In this document: positions 1-7,122 of the stretch, in pieces
How positions within the stretch are numbered: position 1 is the stretch's first letter
Layout of the letters: each line of letters begins with the position of its first letter
NCBI GenBank assembly: GCA_018829455.1
Contig: JAHJUB010000005.1
Coordinates: 1 to 11,612, forward strand
Source: Candidatus Omnitrophota bacterium
GTDB taxonomy: Bacteria > Ratteibacteria > UBA8468 > MWAK01
Reading direction: 5' to 3'
Length of the DNA stretch: 11,612 bases
Notes under the pieces: generated by a model
The model's input: the letters and a program-made list of their open reading frames with translations, nothing else
Database searches by the model: none
What the model was told of the DNA's origin: nothing
Made by a program: the position numbers and the translations under genes

Positions 1-1503
1 CGTCAGATTTGGTGGGGACACCGGCTGCCGGTCTATTACTGCGAAGAATGTGCGGAGAAATCCGCCCCCTCACCCATCCCTCTCCCCGATGGGGAGAGGC
101 GAGGTGAGGGGAAAGGCGTAATTGTCTCTAAAACGAAGCCGGAAAAATGTCCGAATTGCGGCTCTACCAACCTGGTCCAAGACCCGGACGTTCTGGATAC
201 CTGGTTCTCTTCCTGGCTGTGGCCTTTTTCCGTTTTGGGCTGGCCGGAAAAAACAAAAGACCTCTCTGTCTTCTACCCAACCAACGTCCTGGTCACCGCA
301 CCGGAAATAATTTTCTTCTGGGTCGCCCGAATGGTAATGTCCGGCCTTGAATTTACCGGGAAATTGCCTTTCGGCCAGGTTTACATACACGGTACGGTAC
401 GGGATGAAACCGGCCGGAAAATGAGCAAATCCTATGGAAACGTCATTGACCCACTGGAAATAATTGATGAGGTCGGCGCGGATGCCCTCCGTTTCAGCTT
501 GATTTCCTTTGCCAGCCAGGGCCAGGATGTCTTCATCGGCCGGAAAAGTTTTACGCTGGGCCGAAACTTTGCCAACAAAATCTGGAATGCAAGCCGCCTG
601 GTAATCGGACGGGCAAAAGAAGAAGACTTAAAGATGGAGAAGTTGCCGGATATCTCTGCGCTTACCTTCAGCCAAAAATGGATACTTTCCGAACTGGAAA
701 CGTGCCGGCGCTCGGTTGATAAAAACCTTAAAGCGCTCCGTTTAAATGAAGCGGCGGCCGGGCTTTACCAATTCTTCTGGCACACCTACTGCGACTGGTA
801 CCTGGAGATGGTCAAGATTGACTGGCAGGAAAAAAAAGACAAAAATTCTCTTGCCTGCGCCATCTTTGTGCTGGACCAATTCCTGCGCCTGCTTCACCCT
901 TTCATGCCCTTTATTACCGAGGAAATCTGGAGCCGGCTGAAGGAAGAAGGCCTGGTTCAGGATGAAGCGAAGTCTCTCTCTTTGGCCGCCTGGCCCCAGG
1001 CCATCCGCAGCCATTACCAGCCGAAACTGAATGAAAAATTAAACCTGCTTCAGGAGGCAATCACCGCCATCAGGGATTTGAAGCGGGAATTTGGAGTTCC
1101 GCCGACGCAGTTGGTAAAAGCAACCATATGCATCGCTGCTGGTGAAGAATATACGTTCTTTGAAAACTGTCGCAATTATGTAATGAAATTGTCCGGTCTT
1201 GACGAACTTCCCGAAATCGTAATGTTTCACCAGCGCCAGAAGATGGAAGCCAACCATCTCCTCACCCTGGGTGAGGTCTTCCTGCCTCTATCTGGCCTCT
1301 TCGACCCAGCCAAAGAAAGGGAGAAACGGAACAAAGAACTTAAGGGATTGGAAGCGGAAATGGCCAGAATTACGGCTCGGCTCAAGGATTCGCAATTCTT
1401 GAAAAAAGCGCCGCCGGAAGTGGTGGAGCGGGAAAAATCCCGTCAGGAGTTAATGTACCTGAACCGGGAAAGAATAAAAGAACAATTGTCGTTTTTGGAG
1501 TAA
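1..1503 (+). CDS. valS: Valine--tRNA ligase, C-terminal part (5' end outside window)
   Basis: Class I aminoacyl-tRNA synthetase that charges tRNA-Val in the cytoplasm. The frame is open from base 1 (RQIWWGHRLPVYYC), so the gene began upstream and roughly the last 500 residues are present. Seen directly: two CxxC knuckles (window residues 14/17 and 50/53) of the zinc-ribbon-like insert; DVLDTWFSSWLWPF; the KMSKS ATP-binding motif at bases 418-432; GADALRF; an anticodon-binding region with WYLEMVKIDW; and a C-terminal Glu/Lys/Arg-rich coiled coil (from about base 1300) typical of ValRS. The stop is TAA. Odd feature: about 19 residues (window residues 21-39, SAPSPIPLP...GEGKG) sit between the two CxxC pairs and are encoded by a palindromic repeat read in frame. 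Family identity is secure from KMSKS, the DTWFSS block and the C-terminal coiled coil. Confidence 0.96.
   Translation, partial: RQIWWGHRLPVYYCEECAEKSAPSPIPLPDGERRGEGKGVIVSKTKPEKCPNCGSTNLVQDPDVLDTWFSSWLWPFSVLGWPEKTKDLSVFYPTNVLVTAPEIIFFWVARMVMSGLEFTGKLPFGQVYIHGTVRDETGRKMSKSYGNVIDPLEIIDEVGADALRFSLISFASQGQDVFIGRKSFTLGRNFANKIWNASRLVIGRAKEEDLKMEKLPDISALTFSQKWILSELETCRRSVDKNLKALRLNEAAAGLYQFFWHTYCDWYLEMVKIDWQEKKDKNSLACAIFVLDQFLRLLHPFMPFITEEIWSRLKEEGLVQDEAKSLSLAAWPQAIRSHYQPKLNEKLNLLQEAITAIRDLKREFGVPPTQLVKATICIAAGEEYTFFENCRNYVMKLSGLDELPEIVMFHQRQKMEANHLLTLGEVFLPLSGLFDPAKEREKRNKELKGLEAEMARITARLKDSQFLKKAPPEVVEREKSRQELMYLNRERIKEQLSFLE
66..111. repeat. Palindromic repeat (family F) inserted in frame in valS
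   Basis: A nested palindrome. The outer arms cccctcacc (66-74) and ggtgagggg (103-111) pair over 9 bp. The inner arms cctctcccc (79-87) and ggggagagg (91-99) pair over 9 bp around the loop gat. A related partial copy lies at 10866-10903. Here it is translated as part of ValRS without breaking the frame. Confidence 0.9.
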
Positions 1504-1504
1504 A

Positions 1505-1591
1505 TGTAGGGGCGGGGTTACACTGTGTCCGCCATAGCCTTGGCGAAGGCGGATCCCCGCCCGCGGGAGGGGACATAGCCCCTCCCCTACA
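1505..1591. repeat. GTAG/CTAC double-hairpin repeat (family B, full length)
   Basis: Fills the valS-mtlD gap, starting one base after the valS stop codon. Outer inverted ends are TGTAGGGG (1505-1512) and CCCCTACA (1584-1591). Inside lie two hairpins: a long one with ggcgggg/ccccgcc arms enclosing tccgcc/ggcgga, and a short one with gggagggg/cccctccc arms around the loop acatag. They are joined by a GC-rich CCGCG linker. Half copies of the same family occur at 4872-4902 (right half) and 10913-10970 (left half). Confidence 0.88.
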
Positions 1592-1606
1592 CGTACAAGA
1601 ATACAG

Positions 1607-2779
1607 ATGAAAAAAGCGGTGGTATTCGGCGCCGGAAATATCGGCCGGGGTTTTCTGGGACAGTTATTCTTTGAGTCCGGATACGAAACCGTGTTTGTGG
1701 AAGCGGTGCCCTCAGTCGTCGAACTGCTGAATAAAAAAAAGGCCTACCCGCTCTGGGTCGTTTCGGACGAAGAAAAAGAAAAGTTTGAAATCAGAAACGT
1801 GCGGGCGGTTTCCGCCGGTAACGGAGATGCGGTCGCGGAAGAACTAACTGAAGCCGATTTAGCTGCAACCGCGGTCGGCGTCGGGAACATTTCAAAGATT
1901 GCCCCGCTTTTGGCAAAAGGAATCGCACGACGGGCAACGTTCAAAAATCCTGGGCCGCTTAACATCATCATTTGCGAAAATCTGCTCTCGGCCGGTAAAA
2001 CCCTTAAGGCGGAAATCAGGCAGAGCCTTCCGCCTGAATTACATGACTACCTGGATAAAAAGGTCGGAATGGTGGAGACAGTGGTCAGCCGGATGGTGCC
2101 GCCGGCGCCCCCGGAAATGAAGGAACAGGAACCGCTCCTGGTCCTGGTGGAACCCTACAAAATCCTGCCGGTGGCAAAACACGGCTTCAAGGGAGAGATA
2201 CCGCAAATTAACGGGTTCCTGCCGGTGGCTGATATCCAGGCATACGAGGAACTGAAACTCTATGTCCATAACCTGGTTCACGCCGTTTGCGCCTATTTCG
2301 GTTATCTGAAAAACTGCCGTTACATCTGGGAGGCGGTCGCCCATCCGGAAATCCGCAAAATCCTAAAAGGAACGCTAAAAGAGGCCGGAACCGCTTTGAT
2401 AAAAAAACATCATTTCTCAAAAAAAGAACTGCGCGATTACAGCGGCGACCTGCTGCAGCGGTTCGCCAACAAAGCCCTGGGTGACACCGTTTACCGGGTC
2501 GGCCGGCAGCCCCTGCGAAAACTGGGACCCCAAGACCGGTTGGTCGGGGCGGCCCGGCTCTGCCTCAACTTTGAAATTGAGCCCAAAAACGTAATTTTTA
2601 CGATTGCGGCGGCTCTGTGTTATAATTATAAAGAAGATGAGGAAGCGGTTAATCTGGCAAAAATGATTTCCGAAAAAGGCGCCGGTTATGTCCTCCGGGA
2701 AATCTGTAAGATTAAGTCGGAAGAACCAATCTACAACGCAATTCTGGAAAAATACAATAATTTAAAACAGAAAATGTAG
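1607..2779 (+). CDS. mtlD: Mannitol-1-phosphate 5-dehydrogenase-like polyol dehydrogenase
   Basis: Polyol-specific long-chain dehydrogenase/reductase, 390 aa, close to the usual MtlD length. In this family MtlD interconverts mannitol 1-phosphate and fructose 6-phosphate with NAD(H) in the cytoplasm. Seen: a Rossmann GAGNIGRGF at residues 8-16 starting right after the initiator; acidic E32 at the end of the second strand, consistent with NAD preference; and the family catalytic signature K-x4-N-x2-H as K217, N222, H225 (KLYVHNLVH). The start is fixed by the Rossmann fold beginning at residue 3; no clear Shine-Dalgarno is visible. The C-terminus ends in Met followed by TAG, and that TAG belongs to the repeat at 2775-2826. 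No mtlA transporter or PTS gene is next to it, so the true polyol phosphate substrate is inferred. A tagaturonate or fructuronate reductase relative is the main alternative. Confidence 0.82.
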   Translation: MKKAVVFGAGNIGRGFLGQLFFESGYETVFVEAVPSVVELLNKKKAYPLWVVSDEEKEKFEIRNVRAVSAGNGDAVAEELTEADLAATAVGVGNISKIAPLLAKGIARRATFKNPGPLNIIICENLLSAGKTLKAEIRQSLPPELHDYLDKKVGMVETVVSRMVPPAPPEMKEQEPLLVLVEPYKILPVAKHGFKGEIPQINGFLPVADIQAYEELKLYVHNLVHAVCAYFGYLKNCRYIWEAVAHPEIRKILKGTLKEAGTALIKKHHFSKKELRDYSGDLLQRFANKALGDTVYRVGRQPLRKLGPQDRLVGAARLCLNFEIEPKNVIFTIAAALCYNYKEDEEAVNLAKMISEKGAGYVLREICKIKSEEPIYNAILEKYNNLKQKM

Positions 2780-2826
2780 GGGCGCGATTCATCGCGCCCG
2801 CGGGTCGGATAAATCCGACCCCTACA
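2775..2826. repeat. GTAG/CTAC double-hairpin repeat (family A, copy 1)
   Basis: 52 bp with outer ends TGTAGGGG/CCCCTACA. Hairpin 1 has gggcgcgat/atcgcgccc arms (9 bp) around tc. Hairpin 2 has gggtcggat/atccgaccc arms (9 bp) around aa. They are joined by GCG-type sequence. Its TAG at 2777-2779 is the stop codon of the mtlD-like gene. Related to copies at 8093-8146 and 8462-8512. Confidence 0.92.
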
Positions 2827-2836
2827 AAAAAACACT

Positions 2837-2858
2837 ATGAAAGCGGCGATGGTAAGGG
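2837..2858 (+). repeat. 22-bp direct repeat, left copy, at the methyltransferase start
   Basis: These 22 bases (ATG to GGG, encoding MKAAMVR plus one base) are identical to 4946-4967, the start of the zinc dehydrogenase gene. The match ends abruptly after base 22. The two copies bracket the AT-rich restriction-modification pair. Confidence 0.93.
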
Positions 2859-4024
2859 AAATGAAACCGGGGTGGCAAATTAAACCAACGAAATTAAACA
2901 ACCAGGCCTTAAACTTGTTTGCGGATTCAGAAAGAGAACAATATGATTGGAGAAATAACGTTATTGTCAATAAATCAAAACTTGTGGAAAAAGTTGAAGA
3001 AGCAGAAAAATTAAATGACCTGCTTCAATTAAAAAAGGGGGTTTCCTTTATCAAATCGGTCATCAATTTCCCTAAAAGCGACCGAGAAGGTCTGTTAAAT
3101 ATTGTGCAAAACGGCGACACCATCGTTTTGAAAAGGAATGCCTTCGTTGAAGAATTAAAACAAATTGAAGAAGTCCAGACAATAGAAAGAGCAAAATATT
3201 ATCTGGAACGGTTGAAAAAAGGTGTAAGCGAAGTAAAAACAGGCAAGATTAATGATATAAATTTGAACCGATGGAAAGAATATGAAGAAATCATTACCGA
3301 CAGCTTATGGGTTTTAGATAAAAGAGATAACACCGGAGCGCATCTTGGTTGGTATTGGGGGAATTTTATTCCCCAGATACCGCATCAACTGATGTTGCGG
3401 TACACCAAAAAAGGCGACTGGGTCCTCGACCCGTTTCTTGGAAGCGGTACGACTTTGATTGAATGTCGTCGCCTGGGTAGAAACGGCATCGGCGTTGAAC
3501 TAAATCCCGAGGTTTCCGTAAAGGCAAAAGAACTAATTGAAAAAGAAAAAAACGGCCATGATGTCGCTACTGAAATAATCGCCGGCGACAGTAGAAAGAT
3601 AAATTTAAACGAAACATTGGACAAACACGGAACAAAACAAGTCCAACTGGTCATTATGCATCCACCATACCATAACATAATCAAATTCAGCCAGGACAAA
3701 AACGACTTGTCCAACGCGCCAAACACAGAAGCATTCATAAAGATGTTTGGCGAGGTTTTAGACAAAACAATCCCCTTTTTGGAAAAAGGTAGATGCCTTG
3801 GTATAGTGATAGGAGATAAGTACTCCCGGGGAACTTGGATTCCTCTTGGATTCCATGTTATGAATGAGGTCTTGAAGAGGGATTTTACCCTCAAAAGCAT
3901 CATCGTTAAAAACTTTGAAGAAACAAGAGGAAAACGCAACCAAAAGGAATTATGGCGTTATCGCGCCTTAGTCGGCGGTTTTTACATTTTTAAACACGAA
4001 TATATTCTGTTATTTAAGAAATAA
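2837..4024 (+). CDS. DNA methyltransferase (N6-adenine/N4-cytosine type) of a type II-like R-M pair
   Basis: AdoMet-dependent amino-methyltransferase, 395 aa, expected to protect host DNA at the site cut by the neighbouring endonuclease. Motif I is DPFLGSGTT at residues 198-206, with the preceding motif X-like block GNFIPQIPHQL and the following GIGVELNP. The catalytic motif IV is H275-P-P-Y278, with His where D/N/S is usual. Order X-I-IV with no room for a recognition domain between I and IV suggests a gamma-like layout, with the recognition domain N- or C-terminal. Residues 1-7 (MKAAMVR) are encoded by a 22-bp duplicate of the downstream dehydrogenase start; the ancestral start may be M9 at 2861 (MKPGWQIKP). 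No clear Shine-Dalgarno is present. The gene is AT-richer than its neighbours, suggesting horizontal transfer. Recognition sequence and methylated base cannot be read from sequence. Confidence 0.87.
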   Translation: MKAAMVREMKPGWQIKPTKLNNQALNLFADSEREQYDWRNNVIVNKSKLVEKVEEAEKLNDLLQLKKGVSFIKSVINFPKSDREGLLNIVQNGDTIVLKRNAFVEELKQIEEVQTIERAKYYLERLKKGVSEVKTGKINDINLNRWKEYEEIITDSLWVLDKRDNTGAHLGWYWGNFIPQIPHQLMLRYTKKGDWVLDPFLGSGTTLIECRRLGRNGIGVELNPEVSVKAKELIEKEKNGHDVATEIIAGDSRKINLNETLDKHGTKQVQLVIMHPPYHNIIKFSQDKNDLSNAPNTEAFIKMFGEVLDKTIPFLEKGRCLGIVIGDKYSRGTWIPLGFHVMNEVLKRDFTLKSIIVKNFEETRGKRNQKELWRYRALVGGFYIFKHEYILLFKK

Positions 4025-4027
4025 AAA

Positions 4028-4861
4028 ATGCCGTTATTTAGCCCAAAAGAAATCAGAAATCTTAAGCTGAGCGCCGTCCCCTTGGATAAACTTAGGAGTT
4101 TTACGGCAGAGCTCGGTCGTATTAACACTGGAAATTCAACAGATATAATTAAAAGGTTGATAGATATTCCAAACATTAACCCTGAAATAGACACATTTAT
4201 TAAACAGCAATATGTTCTTAAAATAAACAAAAGAAAAGATTTAATAAGCAATGAGGATTTAATAAAAGAATTGAATAAGGTTGAGAGTTTTTCTTGGGGT
4301 GCAATCCAGGGTCAACTTGACCAAAAAATTCAGGCTGAGTACGTAAGACGGATTGTCAGATATAACGATTTATTGGGTAACGTAAAGAAAAAATTACATG
4401 ACGACGTTACTTCTTATGTAATCTGCACCTGGTTTAATCATTGGACAACGGTCTTGCTTGAAGAGCATATAAGCCAACACTCTAGGGTAATCCCGACCTT
4501 AAAAAATATCAAGGGAACTGATATTTTCTTTGACGGTCAACCCTTTGACCTTAAAACCACTTATCTCCCCCGAGATTACAATGTTCAGAGCGCGCTGCAA
4601 AACCCCAGGGAGTTGGCAATCTGGATGTACGAAAACCAGGGAGCCCAGAGATTCGGTTCGGATAATAGACTATTCGTTATTTTAATAGATACCAGAAATC
4701 CGGAAGATAGTTGGAAATTAAAACGGGATTTTGGTCTGGTCTTCACAAGAATAGATAAGTTTTTTAATGAGGAAAGGGTCTCTTCCGCCGACGAGATTGT
4801 ATTCAGTTTTGCGAAAAAAACTTATACGGCGGCGGCTAAAACTTTAATTATTTCAATTTAA
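4028..4861 (+). CDS. Putative type II restriction endonuclease, PD-(D/E)XK-like
   Basis: 277 aa, starting 3 bases after the methyltransferase stop, so very likely co-transcribed and translationally coupled. I do not recognise a named enzyme. A PD-(D/E)xK-like nuclease core is visible: D165 in GTDIFFDG, then D174-L175-K176 in PFDLKTT, with E139/E140 (LLEEH) as possible upstream acidic residues. Residues about 19-46 (PLDKLRSF...TGN..DIIKRLID) have the pattern of a SAP-like helix-loop-helix that could bind DNA; this is inference. The coding sequence is strongly AT-rich (one sampled 60-base line, 4201-4260, is only about 22 % GC), unlike the flanking metabolic genes. Its role as the cognate nuclease rests on adjacency to the methyltransferase plus the motif. 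A methyltransferase-associated protein of other function is possible. No controller (C) protein gene is present. Confidence 0.72.
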   Translation: MPLFSPKEIRNLKLSAVPLDKLRSFTAELGRINTGNSTDIIKRLIDIPNINPEIDTFIKQQYVLKINKRKDLISNEDLIKELNKVESFSWGAIQGQLDQKIQAEYVRRIVRYNDLLGNVKKKLHDDVTSYVICTWFNHWTTVLLEEHISQHSRVIPTLKNIKGTDIFFDGQPFDLKTTYLPRDYNVQSALQNPRELAIWMYENQGAQRFGSDNRLFVILIDTRNPEDSWKLKRDFGLVFTRIDKFFNEERVSSADEIVFSFAKKTYTAAAKTLIISI

Positions 4862-4871
4862 AAACTAAAAT

Positions 4872-4902
4872 GCGCGGGAGGGGGCGTAGCCCCTCCCCTA
4901 CA
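4872..4902. repeat. Solo right half of family B repeat
   Basis: GCG followed by a single hairpin (gggaggggg / agcccctccc type arms with a cgta loop) and the terminal CCCCTACA. It matches the right half of the full element at 1505-1591 but lacks the left hairpin and the TGTAGGGG end. Lies just after the endonuclease gene. Confidence 0.82.
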
Positions 4903-4908
4903 TAAATA

Positions 4909-4937
4909 GATTCCCGTCTACAACATACGGGAATGAC
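4909..4937. repeat. Small palindrome (family E)
   Basis: Arms attcccgt (4910-4917) and acgggaat (4927-4934) pair perfectly over 8 bp around a 9-base loop, flanked by g and gac. It resembles the widespread bacterial 'GATTCCCG...CGGGAATGAC' dispersed repeats. No U-tract follows, so it is not called a terminator. Confidence 0.75.
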
Positions 4938-4945
4938 AAAAAATT

Positions 4946-4967
4946 ATGAAAGCGGCGATGGTAAGGG
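4946..4967 (+). repeat. 22-bp direct repeat, right copy, at the zinc dehydrogenase start
   Basis: Exact match to 2837-2858. MKAA is the usual N-terminus of medium-chain dehydrogenases, so this is taken as the original copy and the left one as the duplicate. Confidence 0.93.
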
Positions 4968-5983
4968 GGATTGAAGACTTAATTTACGGTGAATTTCCGA
5001 CGCCGAAAGCCGGCAAAGGAGAATTGTTACTGCAGGTTAAGGCCTGCGCAGTCTGCGGAACCGACGTTAAGGTTTACCATTACGGCCACCGGCTCATCAA
5101 ATTTCCCAGAATTACCGGACACGAACTGTCCGGAGAAGTAAAGGAAATAGGAGAAGGCGTCTCCGGTTTTTCCAGCGACGACCGGGTCCAGGTGGCTGCG
5201 GCCATTCCCTGCGGCGAATGTTACTACTGCCGGTTAGGTATCCAGGCAATGTGCGATAACCTGAAGGCGATCGGCTACCATTACGACGGCGGATTCGCTG
5301 AGTACATCCTTATACCGGAGCGGGTTCTGGCAAACGACTGCGTTAATAAAATCCCTTCGGGGCTTGCTTACGAAGAAGCGGCCTTGGCCGAACCCATCGC
5401 CTGCTGCATCAATGGGCAGGAGATAAGCGGGGTCGGACTCGGAGATTCGGTCCTGGTAATCGGCGCCGGGCCGATGGGCTGTATACACGCCCAATTAGCC
5501 CGAGTCAAGGGCGCCTCCCCCGTCATCATCTCCGACGTTGACGATGAACGGCTGAAGATGGCTGAATTTACCGGCGCCGACCGATTTGTTAATCCAACTA
5601 AAGAAAAACTATCTGAAGTTATCAAAAAAGAAAACGGAGGCCGGCTTGCGGACCACGTAATCGTTGCCGCCGGTTCCGGCCCGGCGCAAACCCAGGCGCT
5701 GGAAATGGCGGCCAAACGTGGCTCAGTTAATTTCTTCGGCGGTCTGCCCAAAACCCAGCCCACCGTTAACCTGGACACCAATCTCATCCATTACGGTGAG
5801 CTGAAAGTGGTTGGCACGCACGGTTCCGCGCCCCGCCATAATAAAATAGCGCTAAAAATCCTAACATCCGGCGCAATTAACGGCAAAGATTACATAACCA
5901 GCGTTTTTCCTCTGGCGGAAATTAAGGAAGCGCTGACAGCCGCAGAAAGCTGCCGGGGGTTAAAGGTCATCGTAAAACCATAG
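4946..5983 (+). CDS. Zinc-dependent medium-chain alcohol/polyol dehydrogenase
   Basis: 345 aa, normal MDR length, cytoplasmic oxidoreductase acting on an alcohol, polyol or hydroxy acid with NAD(H). Catalytic zinc ligands: C37 (in CGTD), H59-E60 (GHE) and E149 (AEP). The structural zinc site is complete: C89, C92, C95 and C103 in C-x2-C-x2-C-x7-C. The Rossmann glycine motif is GAGPMG at 173-178, with D197 at the end of the second strand favouring NAD. The start is set by the canonical MKAAMV terminus; no Shine-Dalgarno is evident. It most resembles sorbitol/L-iditol or threonine 3-dehydrogenase-like members, but substrate cannot be decided from sequence. It lies just upstream of the E1/E2 operon, a position that would suit feeding a 2-oxo compound or acetoin into that complex (inference). 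Confidence 0.88.
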   Translation: MKAAMVRGIEDLIYGEFPTPKAGKGELLLQVKACAVCGTDVKVYHYGHRLIKFPRITGHELSGEVKEIGEGVSGFSSDDRVQVAAAIPCGECYYCRLGIQAMCDNLKAIGYHYDGGFAEYILIPERVLANDCVNKIPSGLAYEEAALAEPIACCINGQEISGVGLGDSVLVIGAGPMGCIHAQLARVKGASPVIISDVDDERLKMAEFTGADRFVNPTKEKLSEVIKKENGGRLADHVIVAAGSGPAQTQALEMAAKRGSVNFFGGLPKTQPTVNLDTNLIHYGELKVVGTHGSAPRHNKIALKILTSGAINGKDYITSVFPLAEIKEALTAAESCRGLKVIVKP

Positions 5984-5986
5984 GAG

Positions 5987-6068
5987 GTCATTGCGAGGAA
6001 CGTTGTTTGTGACGTGGCAATCTCATCCTTAAAACGGGATTGCCGCGCTGGACTACGCTCGCAATGAC
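5987..6068. repeat. GTCATTGCGAG inverted repeat (family C, copy 1)
   Basis: Outer ends GTCATTGCGAG (5987-5997) and CTCGCAATGAC (6058-6068) pair over 11 bp. An inner hairpin has ggcaatc (6016-6022) and gattgcc (6038-6044) arms. Fills the gap between the zinc dehydrogenase and E1-alpha. The ATG in its right end (6064) is in frame with E1-alpha. A second copy, interrupted by another repeat, is at 9391-9530. Confidence 0.9.
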
Positions 6069-6078
6069 AATTTACACT

Positions 6079-7047
6079 ATGACTATAATTACAAAAAACG
6101 AAGCACGGCATTTGCTAAAACAGATGATGCAAATCCGGCAATTTGAAGACGCCATTATGGACCTGATGGCGCGTAACATTGCGGAAGGCGGCTCACACCT
6201 CTACGCCGGCGAGGAGGCCTGCGCCGTTGGAGCGATGGCAGCCATCCGCAAAGACGATTACATTACCAGCACGCACCGCGGCCACGGACACGCCATTGCC
6301 AAGGGCGGCTCCCTGCCGGAATTGATGGCGGAAATTCTGGGCAAAGAGACCGGCGTCTGCAAAGGCAAGGGCGGTTCCCTGCATCTGGCCGACGTCTCCA
6401 AAGGAAACCTGGGCGCCAACGGCATCGTGGGCGGCAGCATCGGAATCGCAACCGGCGCCGGACTTTCCATCCAATTACGCGGCGCCGACCAGATTGTTCT
6501 CTGCTTTTTCGGAGACGGCGCAACCAACACCGGCCTCTTTCACGAATCGCTGAACATGGCCGGCAAATGGAAACTGCCGGTTGTCTTTATCTGTGAAAAT
6601 AACCTCTACGGAATGTCTGTCTCGGTGGAACGCGCCTGCGCGGTGAACGACCTGACCAAAAAAGCGGCGCCTTATAATATGCCGGCGGAATGCTGTGACG
6701 GCATGGACGTCCTGGCGGTAAAAGATACGGTGGCAAAATATGCGGCGTTAGCCCGGAAGGGTGACGGACCGGCCTTCATCGTCTGCAACACTTACCGTTA
6801 TTACGGCCATTCCCGCAGCGACCCTCGCATCTACCGAACCAAAGAAGAAGAAAAGTCCTGGCGCGACCGGGACTGCATCATGGCGTTCGGCCGAAAGATG
6901 CAGGAACAAACCGTCTTGACCGAAAAAGAGGTGGCGGATCTGGAAAAAGAAGTAACCGCGGAGCTTGAAGCGGCGGTTGACTTTGCCATCAAGAGCCCGG
7001 ACCCGAAACCGGAAGAACTTTACCGGGACGTCTATTTTGAAATGTAG
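6079..7047 (+). CDS. 2-oxoacid/acetoin dehydrogenase E1 component, alpha subunit
   Basis: Thiamine-diphosphate-dependent E1-alpha (PdhA/AcoA type), 322 aa from this start. With E1-beta it decarboxylates pyruvate, another 2-oxoacid, or cleaves acetoin, and passes the acyl group to E2 lipoate. Seen: HRGHGH at 66-71; the TPP-binding motif from GDG (145-147) to ENN (173-175); VERA at 183-186; and the conserved YYGHSRSDPR loop near the C-terminal third. Start chosen at 6079 because the family-like N-terminus (ITKNEARHLLKQM) begins here. An in-frame ATG at 6064 and a TTG at 6040 lie inside the upstream repeat and would add 5 or 13 repeat-encoded residues. No good Shine-Dalgarno distinguishes them. 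The stop TAG is shared with the downstream repeat (7043-7100). Pyruvate versus acetoin as substrate is unresolved. Confidence 0.9.
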   Translation: MTIITKNEARHLLKQMMQIRQFEDAIMDLMARNIAEGGSHLYAGEEACAVGAMAAIRKDDYITSTHRGHGHAIAKGGSLPELMAEILGKETGVCKGKGGSLHLADVSKGNLGANGIVGGSIGIATGAGLSIQLRGADQIVLCFFGDGATNTGLFHESLNMAGKWKLPVVFICENNLYGMSVSVERACAVNDLTKKAAPYNMPAECCDGMDVLAVKDTVAKYAALARKGDGPAFIVCNTYRYYGHSRSDPRIYRTKEEEKSWRDRDCIMAFGRKMQEQTVLTEKEVADLEKEVTAELEAAVDFAIKSPDPKPEELYRDVYFEM

Positions 7048-7100
7048 TCGCCAACCTTGGTTGGCTCTGTTAAAATAGCCCAGCAAGCTGGGCAACTACA
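7043..7100. repeat. GTAG/CTAC double-hairpin repeat (family D, copy 1)
   Basis: Outer ends TGTAGT and ACTACA. Hairpin 1 is gccaacc-tt-ggttggc; hairpin 2 is gcccagc-aa-gctgggc; each has a 7-bp perfect stem, joined by the linker tctgttaaaata. Its TAG (7045-7047) is the E1-alpha stop codon. The reverse complement of hairpin 2 with its end matches the first unit at 9409-9431 except for compensated stem bases. Confidence 0.9.
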
Positions 7101-7111
7101 GTTCTTTTATT

Positions 7112-7117
7112 AAGGAG
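7112..7117 (+). promoter_or_regulatory. Shine-Dalgarno AAGGAG for E1-beta
   Basis: AAGGAG lies 2 bases before the ATG at 7120 and 5 bases before the ATG at 7123. The spacing favours the second ATG, giving MREITYRQAL, the usual family N-terminus. Confidence 0.8.
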
Positions 7118-7122
7118 TTATG

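Noticed and set aside
1..234. Apparent late start or truncation of valS at an internal ATG (235)
   Set aside because: The same frame is open back to base 1 with conserved ValRS sequence, so the gene simply enters from upstream.
3385..3939. 184-codon minus-strand open frame
   Set aside because: Lies wholly opposite the methyltransferase catalytic region; no domain or ribosome binding site.
6040..6078. N-terminal extension of E1-alpha from a TTG at 6040
   Set aside because: The residues are encoded by the family C repeat and do not resemble the E1-alpha N-terminus.
6068..6090. Possible -10 box (tataat within actataatt) near E1-alpha
   Set aside because: It lies at or inside the coding start, and no -35 element at suitable spacing is visible.
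7043..7100. Rho-independent terminator from hairpins after E1-alpha (and similar hairpins elsewhere)
   Set aside because: No U-tract follows the stems, and the genes continue as an apparent operon.
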